Below are positions 11,109-23,436 of a stretch of DNA of 64,000 bases, piece by piece. The position numbers and the translations under genes were made by a program. The notes under the pieces are model-generated. The model made no database searches and had not been told where the DNA came from. It worked only from the letters and a program-made list of their open reading frames with translations. The stretch is taken from contig NC_092577.1 in the NCBI RefSeq assembly GCF_037975245.1, positions 36,446,898 through 36,510,897 of the forward strand, in the 5' to 3' direction. The first letter of the stretch is position 1; every line of letters begins with the position of its first letter. The DNA comes from Apostichopus japonicus (Eukaryota; Echinodermata; Holothuroidea; Aspidochirotida; Stichopodidae).

Positions 11109-14100
11109 TTACCTTTTAGTAATACAGTACTCCTCCCTTAAACATTTTAATGCATCTTGCTCTGAAACTTTACCCCATTCATTTGGGAGATCTGCTGGGT
11201 TTACACCGTACAACTTCGCAAAATCTTTATTAAAAGTTTGCAATACCCACTTCCAGTATATTATTGGAGCTTCCCCTTGAATTGGGGTAATATCCCAAGA
11301 AGGATAATCCTTGGCATACTCCTTGTAAAGCTTATACTCCTCTGGTGGCCCTTCGCGGCATAAATATTCAGCGTCGGAGGCTACTAACATATTGCACTGC
11401 TCAGATGCTAGTTTGTTTGACTTTTCGTAATGATATCCTGCTACACCATGTGAGTAATGAAAGGTAGCTGTGTGTTTATGTTTTCCTCTGTTTTGCAGAT
11501 GGCAGGGCACATAACAGAAAGGACAAACCTCCTTACACGTTCCTAACTGATCTAAGATTTCTCTTGTCACATCCTTCATTTTTGAATGAAGCTGAGATGC
11601 GACTGATGGATCACTTAGATTGTCTAAGTCCCATCCTTTAGTAATATCTGTTTTCAAGTGCAAACTGAACATTGTGTACAACATGTTGGTAAATTCTTTA
11701 ATGTCGCTTAGATTGAAATCCTCAACGGAAAACTGTATATCCATTCCATACTCTGACATGTACTCACATTTCACAAATGTATTTGCCCATTCCCGAAATT
11801 TTGTTGTTTGTTTACCTTCACGTTCCGTCAATACATGTTTAGTCTTACGTAATGCAGATTGAACATAACCAAGTATTTCACTGATTTTTTTATATATTAC
11901 GTCTGTAACCCAATATTGAGACCTTGTTTTTATTTCAGTTACAACCTTTTGGCTCAACCAATCCCTAACGAATGTATCATTGTCCTGTATAAATCAAGAT
12001 ACAATTTTGGATCTTTCTTAAGACAGAGCTCTTCTAAAATTCTGCCAAGCATTCTCTGCTTATTATAATAGCAATCGTCTTTCCTCATTTGTTCTAAGAG
12101 TTTTACATTGAAGGTATTTAAAGTTACATTTCGCAAAACTGTCACACACTCAGTATATGATCGCTTTACAGCCGCTCCACTCTTAATGGTTTCATCAATA
12201 TAGCCTTTAAATTCGTCTTTTAAACAGTCCTTCTCAATGTCAAACATTCTTTGTAATGAATTGTGACTTTCATACTTTCGTTGACAATCTTTGCAAACTG
12301 TACAAACCTCCTTCTGAACATCACTAAGGGTACTAACCAAAGTTTCACGAGTTACCTTTTTGTCCTCTAATACATTGTACACTTCTGATAAAATAGTATC
12401 TACGCGACATTTTTCAAACGGTTTGACTTTCGCGTGATCTCTAAGATCATTGCTATGACGATTTACAATTCCCAAAACTAATCTTTGAACTTCGTCCATT
12501 CCGTCCTTGGATCCCAAAAAAGATCTGCCAAGCCAATGAGCAAAGTTTCCCCCCTTCTCGAAAAAGGACCCCCCTTTTTTCTTGTCATCTCGCATCTCGC
12601 CAGTGTAAGCTTTGTTATGTGCTGTACCAATCATTAGTTTTCTAAGACTGCTATCACACGCCTGCTTGATTTGTTTCTCAGTAATTGTAAATTTATTGAA
12701 GTTTTTTGCAAGCTGTTTGATTTTTTTATCCCAAAGTATGCCAAATTGATTATCCAATTCCTCATGGTGTTCCTGCCAATAGGACAGAGTTTGTGTGTCC
12801 TTTAATTGTTTTGCGGCTTTTTTAGCCTCACATTTCAGTTCTTCTTTTGCCTTTCTGATGAATTCTTCCAATCCTTCTACATCAGCCTCATTTTGTAATT
12901 GTATCTCTTTGTTTTCTTTGATACCTCTTTCAATATTTTTACCAATGTCGATCGTTTCATTTTTGATACTCTCATGACGTCTTTTCACCTCCTCTTCGTC
13001 TGCATGCTTCTTTGCGTATTCATCTATTTTGTTATTTACATCTGCGCATTTAGCATTTATTACAATGTTCAGCTTTGAGTAAAACTCTTCTTTCGTTGCA
13101 GCCTTGATATGTGCACCATTATCAAGGTCCCATTTAAATATCCCAGTTCTCATTTTTCCATTAAGTTTACTATGCTCTAGTCGGAATCTTTGGTTACTGA
13201 GGGCATCAGAACTATTTTGGAAATTGAAGACGAAATCTTCTGATTTCACTGCCTTCCATACATCCTCCAACCTTTGAACAAACTTTGCCAGTGTTAACCG
13301 AGGCGGGATTACCGATTGATCTACTTTTGGTTTGAAAATGGCTTCCTTTAAGGCGTGAATTTTATCACTATAGCCAGGATTTGGAGGAGACATTAAACCC
13401 ATCCACAAGCATGGGAAAAACTGCAAGTCATCGTCTTCAGCTAGAGGAAATACATCTGAAAAATCTTGAATGTGATCTACTTTTTCCTCATCAGCAGCAG
13501 TACGAGTGACTTTGTTGAGAGCATCCTTTATTTTAGTCATGTTAGCTTTATTTCCAGCGGCAGCTGCTTCGTCGCTCACTCTTTGCTGAATAATTCTGCA
13601 ATTAGAAACTAATTTGACTTCCTTCATTCTTATCAAAGCATGGACAACTATTTGCAATATGCCAATCATATCTGGGCCAATAGTTTCTTGACCGATATTC
13701 AATAGGGTAAGGTCCCCGATACACATGACCAGTGTCGCTATCGAATTATCAAATGTGTGGTCGTTAAGAACAGTTCGATCTGGAGAATGCAATCTTTCAG
13801 TATCAATAATCAGAAGATACTCAAAACAAGTTGCTCATGAAATGCTTTGTTCACTTCTAACAATTGTAGGTATAACCCCCGTGTGCATCTACCAGCACGT
13901 ACCGGAAACTTGACACCAAACATACTATTCAATAACGTTGACTTTCCACCACTCTGGATACCAATTATAGACAAAACAAATACTCTTGGGTTATTAAGCG
14001 TCTTTGCTAGGTTCTTTAAGACGCCAGTAATCCATTTAATGGGAATGTAAACAGTGTCCCCATCTAAAAGTTCCAATGGATATCCTGCAAGAAGTAATTT

Positions 14101-15836
14101 TGATGCCAGGTTAACCAGCAATTCATTTTGTTCGTGAGCATTTTCCTCTTTCAGGTTTGCTTCATACCATTGTCCTAATTCACGAATAAAGTGTTCGCAA
14201 CTAATGTTTTTCGCATTAACTTGTTGGCTTTCTTTTAGGAGCTGTTTTTGCAAGTCTATAATTTCATTTTGCAGTTTACTTTTTTCACTTGCCAAAGCTG
14301 TCTTCATGGCAGACTTTCGTCTATCATGCAGTTTAGTATTCAACACGTTGATTCTCTGAAGTAATGGAAGAATTTCATTGGCAGCCATTTTTGCGATATG
14401 TGTTTGAAAAAAGGACATGAAATAATGCAAAAGATCATTTTCGTCAAGCATAACTGTTTTCAAGATAAACCTTTTTCTCTTTGATTTTTTCCTCATATCA
14501 CGTTTAGTTTTATCCTTTGCTTCTAACTGATGATTAACAGTTTGGACCCCACCACACAAACGATTTTTATCAGCTTCGACCCATTTACCCCATTCGACTT
14601 GTAATTGTAAATATGATATATTAACTTCCTCAATGGATTCAGTTTTCGGAAAGGAGGATTGCATCAGTTGTTTTGCTTTGTTATAGGAATCATTTTCCTG
14701 ATCCACGGTTACTTCATTAAAGCAAAACTTTTGCCAGTCTTCAATTGAATGGTATTTATCACGGCTTGTGGACTTGCAGTATTGCATAATCTTCTTACAA
14801 ATGATTTTTGCAAGGTCTGTTGCATTACGTTCTAAGCCGAAATCAACACTATCATCGTTTGCATCGATTTTTAGTGTCTTATGCTCACTGTTGAGCTGTT
14901 GCTTACGTGTTTGCCTGCCCTTGTTTTCTTTTTGTGGAATCAAATGTATCACGAAAAAATTTTTGGATCTTTTCTTTATATCATCAATTTCTTTCTTGTA
15001 GCATTCCACATTGTCTTTATCTACAAACAGGAATACAGCATTAGCTACCCTGCACATAAACTCACTTTCGGTAGTAAATTCTCTGGAATCACCTCTCAGA
15101 TTCAACAATAACGTAACTTCTTTCAACAACTCCTCTTTTCTGCCGTACATTGGCAGATACCATTGGGCTTCTACTGATCCAGAACAATAGTAAACGTACT
15201 CTTTTTCATCTTCATAAGACGAAAAATATCGAAATGTTTCATTACATTGAGCTCTACCAATGACATTATTTAAAATAGACGACTTGGAGATTGGAATATC
15301 ACCGAATCTTATGAATGCAGTAGTAAATACAGGCTCACTTACCATACGTTTTTCTGGTGCAAGAGATGTTTCGTTTTCTTTCCATTTTTTTACAACACGA
15401 CTTAGTGCCCAAATAAGAAGCTCTGGTTTCGCGTCATCTCTGACCCCAGGTAATAAGACTGGCACGGCAAGTTGACAAGATGCAAATTTCTCCAGCAAAT
15501 GCTGTCTTAAATGATTATCGGAACAATGAAGAATTACATATATGAAATCTCTTGCACTTCCTTCTATGTGAAGTTTCTCTTTCCATGTAATCCTACTATC
15601 TAGTGAGGTTAGCTTACTGATAAACAGAAAAGGTAAATCATCTGTTTCAATTTGATCATCGTTGTTTTTATCTGTTTCAATTTGATCATCGTTGTTTTCA
15701 TCTGTTTCAATTTGATCATCGTTGTTTGGGATCAGTCTAACCTCTGTGGCCGCTTTCAGGGTGAGCTTCCGTGGGAAATAGTTCACTAGACCAACTTCTT
15801 CCAAGTATTCCAGAAAATCGTCTTCAGTTTCTTGAT
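11109..15836 (-). CDS. VLIG/URGCP-like very large GTPase, main exon, two frameshifts
   Basis: This is one large coding exon of about 1,575 codons for a GTPase of the very large inducible GTPase family, which in vertebrates is interferon-induced and cytosolic or nuclear. The N-terminal part has the family block DFIYVILHCSDNHLRQHL. The G domain shows a P-loop GIQSGGKST (about 13930-13960), RCTRGLYLQ, a DTE switch-II motif and DLTLLNI. A charged helical middle follows, then a Cys/His segment (CKEVCPFC) and the family C-terminus YWKWVLQTFN. The exon opens after an acceptor AG at 15838-15837, in phase with the exon at 17848-17899. Single-base frameshifts lie in the T run at 13823-13826 (+ strand A run) and near 11992-11996. 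The second is proven by the paralogue, which keeps one more base. They may mean pseudogenisation or assembly error. Family assignment is secure; function in this organism is inferred. Confidence 0.85.
15641..15728 (-). repeat. 30-bp tandem repeat encoding acidic decapeptide
   Basis: Three near-identical 30-bp units lie inside the GTPase exon. On the minus strand they encode NNDDQIETDE/K three times, close to the N-terminus. The unit is a multiple of three, so copy number can change without breaking the frame. Confidence 0.95.
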
Positions 15837-17847
15837 CTATCGAATATAAGGGTATTACTTAAGTTGATCGTAAAGCAAATCTGAACTCGTAAAAATTGAA
15901 AACGATGACATGTACAATATACCTTGTATACAAATGATCTTATAACGATGTTGTTAGTCAAGAATAACTTTCACACTGAGTATTGCCAAAATTATTCTCG
16001 GAATAGTTCTTGTAGCAGCGTAGAGCGAGCTGGAGTGATGGAGAAAGTCGCTGTCAACCAACCTTACTTTCAGTGAGTACATGCACCCGCAATTATGGCA
16101 TTTTGGTGCTTGTTGTTTGTGTAGGCGAGATAAGCAAGGGAAACAGGCTTACTCTCAGAGTAACCATTATTACTGTCGGTATCTGATATGTTCATTCAAA
16201 CATTTACACCTTACCAAACACTTGGCAATGGCTAACTGGATATTATGTTTGCTCATGCTGATTGTTTGTGATTTACTAAGTCGAACAGTTTGTAAAACGA
16301 TACAAATATTCAAGAAGGACCCAGAACGTTTTACAAAATACGGGATCTGCATTATACATTAATCAAAAGGACATTATGTACAGTGTACACGGTCTCTGTG
16401 GCAAGAAAAACTCTTACCAATTAGTCTGTCAGTGACAAACGGCATTGGAATGTTTACCAACACATTAAACGTAGTTTATGGACAAATATGTACTGAGGTT
16501 AGCAAAGAAATATCGATGTGATCCCGGTAACGTTATACATACACATAAATATACTATTTCCCACAAGTTTTTTTTTTAACGAACATGCGAAAATAAAGCT
16601 ACAAGCAACTTCTCTAGACGAATACAGGGAGACGTGATGTAGCTTAACACCAAACCTTATTATCTTATTACCGACAAGGGATTCCAAGCAAAGGGAACAG
16701 TAGAAACAGAGCATCATATACTGAATGGACTAATCCGAGACTGAACGTGTATAGAAATACCATCTACTACGTGTGATGATGCGACCATGCAAAACGTCGA
16801 TCTAACGATGTGATGCACTACAATTTTACACTCTCTCCGGCATCTACATATTAACTGAAGGGGTATTCTCGAGAAGTGGAATACTGACACTATGCAGTTG
16901 CTCACCGGAAGGAATATAATGATGAAGCTCATGAGGAGGATAGGGAAGTTATTTCAACACTGAATAATATGAGACCTTAAAGAGACAAATTGCCTATAAT
17001 ACCTATGCTTGTAATTTATTTTTGTACTCCCATGGTTTGATTTAAGCTAAATAAATTGTTGCCTACAAAGGATTAGCTATCTTAATTCATTTGGAATTCT
17101 GGTAACCTTCACCTCCCTTTTAATTTGTTCAGCATTTCCATTTGTATCATCCTTTCTACATGCTGTTCTACAAATAGTAACCATTTCTAGCAAGATTAGT
17201 TTTCTTATACTGTTTCTCTTTTTCTTATCTTTAATACTTTAGTGTTTATACATTTAATAGCCTCTAATTATCATCCTTCTACCGGTCTTTTTGCTTGAGT
17301 GTTTAGGCAGTCCTGCTTTATATCTGTCGGTTCTATCTGTGACAATTAGAGTTGAAATAGGATTACACAAGGACCCCCCCCCCCCCAAAAAAAAAAAATC
17401 GACTTATCATTTGGCATAATGGTATGGAACAACTACACTGTTGATGGAGCGACATATCAGGTTTATGCTGCAAAATCATTTATAGATAAAGCTGAGCTGT
17501 TAGATTGCCTTGCTACGGCATTATAACTTGGAGTAGAATGCGTGTCTAAAAACGTCTTCAGTTACACTGAGTTAACAAGTGTAATTGAATTGAAAATTTG
17601 TTTATGTTCCCAAAGAGATATTTTCTAAGTCAGTCAAAGCTCTAAGCATTAGCTTTGTTCTTTTCGAACCCTTCACTACATTGAGAGTGTTTGCCTACAT
17701 TTTGTCTGAGCTTCTTTGTGTGGATTGCTGATAGCTTTCTCCAAAGATCTTGTACTGGTGTGTGTGTGTGAGAAAGAGAAGGTTGGGAGGGGAGGGGGGG
17801 GGTGGTATTACATGTAGCTGAAGCCTAAATATTGTGCATTGCCTTAC
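15837..17847 (-). other. Intron of GTPase gene 1
   Basis: It lies between the donor GTAAGG (minus strand, from 17847) and the acceptor ...TTCGATAG before 15836. Splice phases on both sides agree (one base carried over). Nothing else is recognised inside. Confidence 0.65.
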
Positions 17848-17899
17848 CGGGAGATTCTTGTTCCGACTCACTGGTGTTGTTCTCTCTATTGACGGCCAT
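17848..17899 (-). CDS. Upstream coding exon of VLIG-like gene 1
   Basis: This 52-bp exon is bounded on the minus strand by an acceptor CTTCATTTCAG and a donor GTAAGG. It reads ATGGCCGTC... as MAVNRENNTSESEQESP plus one base. That base completes a GAT codon with the first two bases of the main exon, giving ...ESP-D-QETEDDFLEYL without a stop. The ATG at its very start could be the initiator if the preceding exon is non-coding. The evidence is splice sites and phase, not homology. Confidence 0.6.
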
Positions 17900-18708
17900 C
17901 TGAAATGAAGGATTAAGGATGAAAAAAGCGTGTTCAACTGTTATTTACAACATGACGTCTCAATTACTCCCGGGGCCATAATTGGCTACTAACCTTCGCA
18001 TATAGTTTAAATAGTTTGACATTATGATCATCAATTACATTTTATCCAAAAAATACCAAAACGGTTGTATGAAGAAACCTGTTTGTCGTGCAAATATGTC
18101 TATATTGATATCAAATTTTAAGTTGGTATAACATAACATTAATTTAGTAATTTATTGGACGTCAAGTTTATCTACAGATTATTACTCATCACAAAACTGA
18201 GATTGAGCAACTGAGGCACCTCCATTTAGAAATAGGTCAACTACAAAACTCTGTAGTAGTTTATCTTAACAAGAGCGACATTTCTGGTAAGTGTGGTATT
18301 CACTGAAACTGCAACTGAACGTGTAAAATCCATTAGATCAGTCAGCGAAACAGATTTGATTAAGTTTCGAGCTGATATTAGATGGCATATCACAATTAAG
18401 AAGATATTGAGATAAGCTCGAATCATTTAGCTGAACACAGTTGATCCACAAAAGACAGCAACACAAGAAAAACATTTTTGGTTAGAGTGGTTTTCAATGA
18501 ACTGAAAAGCAATTCTCCGTTTAGGATATTAAAATCTATTCCTGCAAGTACAAGCTGGTGCTATTATCAATTTAATTTAATGGATCATTCTAGACAGCAA
18601 ATGTTAAATGGGACATCTGTGCACAGTACTGTTTATAATGAACTTACGTGTAGCCAGGCGCGGCGGAACGGGGGAATTATTGGGGGGGCTAATGTGTGGA
18701 GAGTGGAG

Positions 18709-18865
18709 ACTATCTAAGCGGAGCGCCACCATCGGTTGGCGCGGAGCGTACAAGAAAATGTTGGGGTTTTCAAACCCCCAGATAGCCGGAAACGGCACTT
18801 CCCGAGTGTTTTATGCTGCGAATACCTAGCCCTAAAATATGGGTCTCAAGCCTGCAATTTCTCAG
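18709..18865 (+). repeat. Dispersed hairpin-core repeat, copy D
   Basis: It has the full set of blocks: ACTATCTAAGCGGAGCGCCA, GGTTGGCGCGGAGCGTACAA, CCCCCAGATAGCCGGAAACG and TCTCAAGCCTGCAATTTC. It lies in an intron of the GTPase gene on the opposite strand. The left neighbour GTAGCCAGGCGCGGCGGAAC is a candidate terminus, but no matching right terminus was found. Confidence 0.8.
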
Positions 18866-19365
18866 ATTGCACGTACAAATCTGTAAAAACATTGTAATTT
18901 GTATATTCGATGGTGTTTTAAGAGAGTAGCTATTACTCATAGTATACTCGCAAAGACGTTTTTGAGTGTAGTCAATTACTACTTGCAATTAAATGCAATA
19001 ATTAAAGAAATGTCATAAGAAAAAACAGAAAGCATTTCTTAATGTCAACAAATGGGTAATTCCAAAACCATGTGCAGTTGTCAACAAATTTCTATGAACC
19101 AAGCACTGTCACGAATGCATGTACCCTATGCAGTACTGGTGAAATGCTAATATTGTACTTTTGTTCGTTTAATAATTGATTGCGTTTAAAAAAAGAGCCA
19201 TGTTCCACGCCTTGCGTGTACTCGTAGTGTAAACGCAAATTTTGATGAGTGTAGCGTTTAGCTTATTACACTCTTATTTAAAACACTTATATTCGAAGAG
19301 GCATGATACAGACAATCAATTATCATATCGTTTGAATGCTCTGGCTGCAATGCTCCGTACATACA

Positions 19366-19672
19366 GCCCCCCCCCCATGTTCGCCCTGCTCCCCACCACT
19401 CCCACCCCACCCCTTAAAGACGCGGTTGGGGTGACAATGTGGTCTATAGCCAGGGGACGGGCCGAGGGTCCCCCAGCATTATTACACCTATATAGTAAAC
19501 GTGTACATCGAACAGATCGACAAGTATGCATTGAAAAATGGGCAGATGCACGTTTCGGAGCCTTGGTAAATATTGGGGGGGGGGGGCTTATCATGCATTT
19601 GCCCCCTCAACTTTTTCATTGGGGGCTGAGCCCCCAAGCCCCCCCCCCCCGGTTCCGCCGCCAATGCGTGTA
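19366..19672. repeat. Homopolymer-rich repeat remnant
   Basis: Runs of C and G (about 19366, 19576 and 19641) flank a unique centre, and the right edge is GGTTCCGCCGCCAATGCG. Composition and edge resemble the GC-rich MITEs elsewhere in the window. Termini and target duplication were not established. Confidence 0.35.
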
Positions 19673-19896
19673 GCTATAACTATCTGAAACAATCTTTTCA
19701 ATTCTCCAGTGCATATAACGTTGTGAGGAAGGAAAACCAACTGATCAAAATAATGTTACACTCTTGTAAATAGTAATACGTAATGTTATCGTATATCGTA
19801 ACCAACAGTGAAGAATGAATTATCGATTGCAATACAATTTGTGTAAAATATTCTATTCACATGATTCTATTCAACAGTACAAAATATTAAAAGTAC

Positions 19897-19999
19897 CTCA
19901 TCGATATTTTGCTGGGAAGTCGTGTCAGTAGCAGCGTCGATCACATGAACTTCATCCCTGTTCTCTATCTCCCTTATACGGTCTTGTTTCGCCGTCCTC
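19897..19999 (-). CDS. Tentative further upstream exon of VLIG-like gene 1
   Basis: On the minus strand the sequence between ATTATTAAAG and the donor GTACTT is open in one frame. It reads RRTAKQDRIREIENRDEVHV and on to ...TSQQNIDE, ending in phase 0, which fits the start of the 52-bp exon at 17899. The acceptor lacks a strong pyrimidine tract and no homology is recognised. A first exon further upstream was not found. Confidence 0.4.
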
Positions 20000-22215
20000 C
20001 TTTAATAATCTACAAAGCAGGATGACTCAAAGTAATTCTTCCGAATTGAACTCCCGTAATAATTATATTAATCATTTCATTTGAGCTGACAATAGCAACC
20101 ATTTCGCTTGTTTTAATAAAATTATAAATCGTTCGAAGGAAATCATTTCACTCAACAGGGAAAGTTGAGGTATAGACTTGGTGCGGGGTTCATTTTAAGT
20201 GTTGACTTTAATGGTTCAAAATATACGCCAAGAGTATGACAGTATAAGAAAAAAAAGTGTTTTGTTTTTCTTTCTTCCATTGAAGTAAAACGGACCCATC
20301 GTTGTTTTTTATCCTGTTTATTGAGTCGGTCTTAAGAGTGGTCTTGCTCTTCAGTATTTTTGGGAGCTTTGTTGTAGAAATGTTGATGTAACTAAGACGT
20401 TAACATTAGTTCTGTAACAATGCGTTGTACTTATTAGATGCTAAATATGCTTAAAATTGTCACATTTGTCTGGCATATTGGAAGGCATCAGTATTTTATT
20501 TCCATTTAAAATCTCTTCAACCTACTGGTGTTTGTACTACATGTTTTTACTCTCATAAAGTAGATTGACGTCGTTGGAAGTAGACAAACTGTGTGCGGTG
20601 AAGCGTTAAATATTGCAAAGTGATGTTACTGTTTTCTATTGACGATATGTTTTCTACTTTTTACTAGAAAAACAGACTGAGCTTGTGGAGTATAGTTAGT
20701 GTCATAATGTGTGTGTTGCTTCTATGGTGTTTTTAACCAAAGTTAACCTTTAACATTAAAAGTATTTGGATTGTCACATTTCTTCATAAAAATGAGTTTT
20801 ATGGGGCTCGGGTCAATTGCTCTATTATTTTTAACAGTTATCTTTCCAACAGAAATCCGTTTTTATCAATAAGGTTAAGACCAGCCAGGGCGTCAATCCC
20901 AATTGAAATACGGGGCACAAAAACAACGCAAAGAGTGTGCTTCTGTCGGGTGGGGTCCAGGGGTCCATCTTACTGCCCCTGATGGGGTCCAGGGGCAAAG
21001 CCCCAGCGGAGGCCATGGGGTGGACTCAAATCTTGAAATCTTCAACTTTACTTCTTTTTGGTAGCTGAAATTGATATTTCATTCAAAACATATTTAACCA
21101 AAAGTCACAACTGACAACTGATTAGTAAAAAACTTGGTGTAACTTTGAGCCTTTATCATGATTAATAAAATTGAAGCTTAAACCCAAAACAGACACATTC
21201 TTAAACTTTGCACACAAGAATAAAGTCATCTTGTTATACATTTGTTATACAAGCACATACATGGTGTCATAAGTAGAGTTAAAGAGTACTATTTGGGTAT
21301 TTGAGCACATTCACTTTATCGGAAACATAGAAACCTATCAAGTAGCAGGGGTGAGCAGATGAGAATGTAACATACTATAATAATGATCTCATAGCGTTTT
21401 TACAAATAATCTGTTACCAAATGACAAGAAAGCTACCTCCAGAATTTCCAGTTCTCAATTTTCAGGTGTTGTTATTCCAGTCGGTGTGGTTAAATTATAT
21501 GTATCGAGAAAATGTCAAAAGACATTATTACACGTTTTTGTCTTATTCGCCTATATAATTTTTGGTCCTTTCATAACATACATACTCTCTTTTTTCTTTC
21601 TTACTGTGCAATCATTCGTGACAGCACTTACTGCTCTAGAATTAAACTGTCATTCGTTTAATAGAATCGAAATATTAAAATATAACTTCGTGTCTATCAT
21701 TCGGCACCGTTATTTGCCTCTTCCTATGACATCCACCACTATTAATTTTTTTTTATGTTTCATCGGATATGTGCCTCCATTGTTTCAATCATTATTCCAG
21801 TTTCGACGGGCTATGTACTCTTGTTGTACTCCTTTCGCGCAACAATCCTTCTATGCCCTCCTATGGGATCGCAACATACGCTATGCATAATTTGCAGGCA
21901 GCTTTCTTTTTCTATTCTCTCTTCTCTGTTTTCCTTGCAATTATGTCTTTGTTTTTCCGGTTTAGAATTAACAAATTATTGTGTGGTGATGTTCAGGGGA
22001 AAAAAAAGACAAACAGACTAATAATTCCAAATTACAATAAATAACACAAAATGTTACAAAATCCGAAGTTATGTGACATTTAAGCAAAGACAAGGTTTTT
22101 AGTTCGTTCTTCTAATGTTGTTGTTTCATGTTACTCTGTATAACTAACTGCTCTGATTATTCCTTAACTTGTAGAAGTTGTTGAATGGGGAAGGGGGGTG
22201 GGGGGGACACATAAC
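20000..22215. other. Intergenic DNA
   Basis: No gene is supported. A GC-rich patch at 20880-21030 with repeated GGGGTCCAGGGG is probably a MITE remnant. A poly-G run lies at about 22190-22206, just before the retrotransposon. Confidence 0.5.
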
Positions 22216-22220
22216 ACATA
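22216..22220. repeat. Target site duplication (left) of Gmr1-like element
   Basis: ACATA directly precedes the 5' LTR and is repeated at 29141-29145 after the 3' LTR. This is the 5-bp duplication expected of Ty3/gypsy integration. Confidence 0.9.
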
Positions 22221-23202
22221 TGTCACGAACGACTTTATTCATTGTACGTGTATTCAGTATATGCTGGTCAGGGTGATAAGTAGGTCACTCGTCGTGACTG
22301 ACAACTTGTGCGTTTTTTCTGGAAGCTACGAGAAATGATGGCGCTATTCGGTATTAGCGAGTACAAATTTCCAGAACATACGGGAAGTTATTTTTAGCAG
22401 GTGACCGGATATCGTCGACCAATGAACGTTGATCTATCAGTCGTATCTTCGAGACATGGATGATCCTCGATGTTTTTCCGTCAGGATTCCTGGAAAAGAA
22501 CTTTCGGGAGATTAAACCCGGCTATATATAAGAAGAGATATTTTCGGTGATGAGGAGTTCAGTTTTTTCCGACCTATTGTGAAAGAAATTCATCTGAGAT
22601 AAAAGATTAATAATCGAGGGGACGGACGCAGGAACCGGTGGACTGTTTGTTTATAAGATTGGTGCGTCGTTTAACCGGGACAGGCGTGACTTCGGCAGAG
22701 TTTTTCGGAGTTCACCCAGGAGGAAGCCATCCTTGGGATACAAACGTTGAGTCGAATTGGACCAGCGGGGAACGGTTTTGCTCCTGACCAAGTCACGGGA
22801 TACCAGCCTACGAGGGAGAATCCCGACATCGTTGTTGGTGACGCAAGGAGGTCAGAACAGCTACGAAAGGAACCGAGAGCCGGCACGCGCCGTGTAAGAT
22901 AAGTTAAGTAATCTTTTAAAAAATTAACGGCCGTATAATATTGTAAAATCTGTCTGTAATATTCCAAATTTCTAGTACCAATAATCCTTGTACAAATCAG
23001 TAGAGATCGTATCATTGTAAATATATCGTTTTGTTAACTTTCAGAAACCTCTCAGTAGTCTTTTGGTCCTTTGAGTTTACTTCCCTGAATCTATCTAAAA
23101 TTTTATTTTTATCGGCTTTGAAGGCCAAAGGAAAAACCCGGGGTCGCAACAGAGGGGGCGCTAGAGGGTGCCATTTTGTATTATCCCACGGAAGTTGTGA
23201 CA
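22221..23202 (+). repeat. 5' LTR
   Basis: 982 bp, TGTCAC...GTGACA with perfect 6-bp inverted ends. A TATA-like CTATATATAAG near 22512 probably drives transcription. Antisense open frames inside it recur in the other LTR and are not genes. Confidence 0.95.
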
Positions 23203-23207
23203 ATTAA

Positions 23208-23225
23208 TGGGGGCTTATCCGGGAA
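23208..23225 (+). promoter_or_regulatory. Primer binding site, tRNA-Pro-like
   Basis: TGGGGGCTTATCCGGGAA starts five bases after the LTR end. It matches 15 of 18 bases of the tRNA-Pro primer site familiar from gammaretroviruses. The match is from memory of that motif; the host tRNA set was not available. Confidence 0.65.
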
Positions 23226-23436
23226 TTGTTTAAAAGATAGAAACAAAAGGGGAAGTGTTTAAAAAAATAGAAACAAAACGGGAAAAGTGTAAAACACCAG
23301 AAAGGAGTATATCCCGAAGTGACTTACAAACTGAGAAGTTTCTGAACCCATATATATTTGATATATTGTTATTGGTACATGTGTTTGCCTGACTGAATGA
23401 TGGATATTAGAGAATTAACTGAGTTTGGGTGCTAAA

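Larger units (their letters stand above)
1640..13531. repeat. Segmental duplication, copy 1
   Basis: From the shared start ACGTCATTTGTAAACAG this stretch aligns, in order and orientation, with 54027-64000. The copies share long near-identical non-coding blocks (for example 1720-2200, 5600-7110, 9170-10200 and 10690-11100) and the 3' part of a VLIG-like gene. Copy-specific insertions break the alignment: 3211-5589 and about 7256-9139 here, and about 54556-54930, 57536-58975 and 60054-60673 in the other copy. Copy 1 contains the whole large coding exon; copy 2 runs off the window. Homology may extend past 13531, but copy 2 is not available to test it. Confidence 0.9.

Noticed and set aside
22671-23015. 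114-codon antisense frame in the LTR, repeated at 28609-28953
   Set aside because: The duplication is explained by the two LTRs; the frame has no family resemblance and is antisense to the element.
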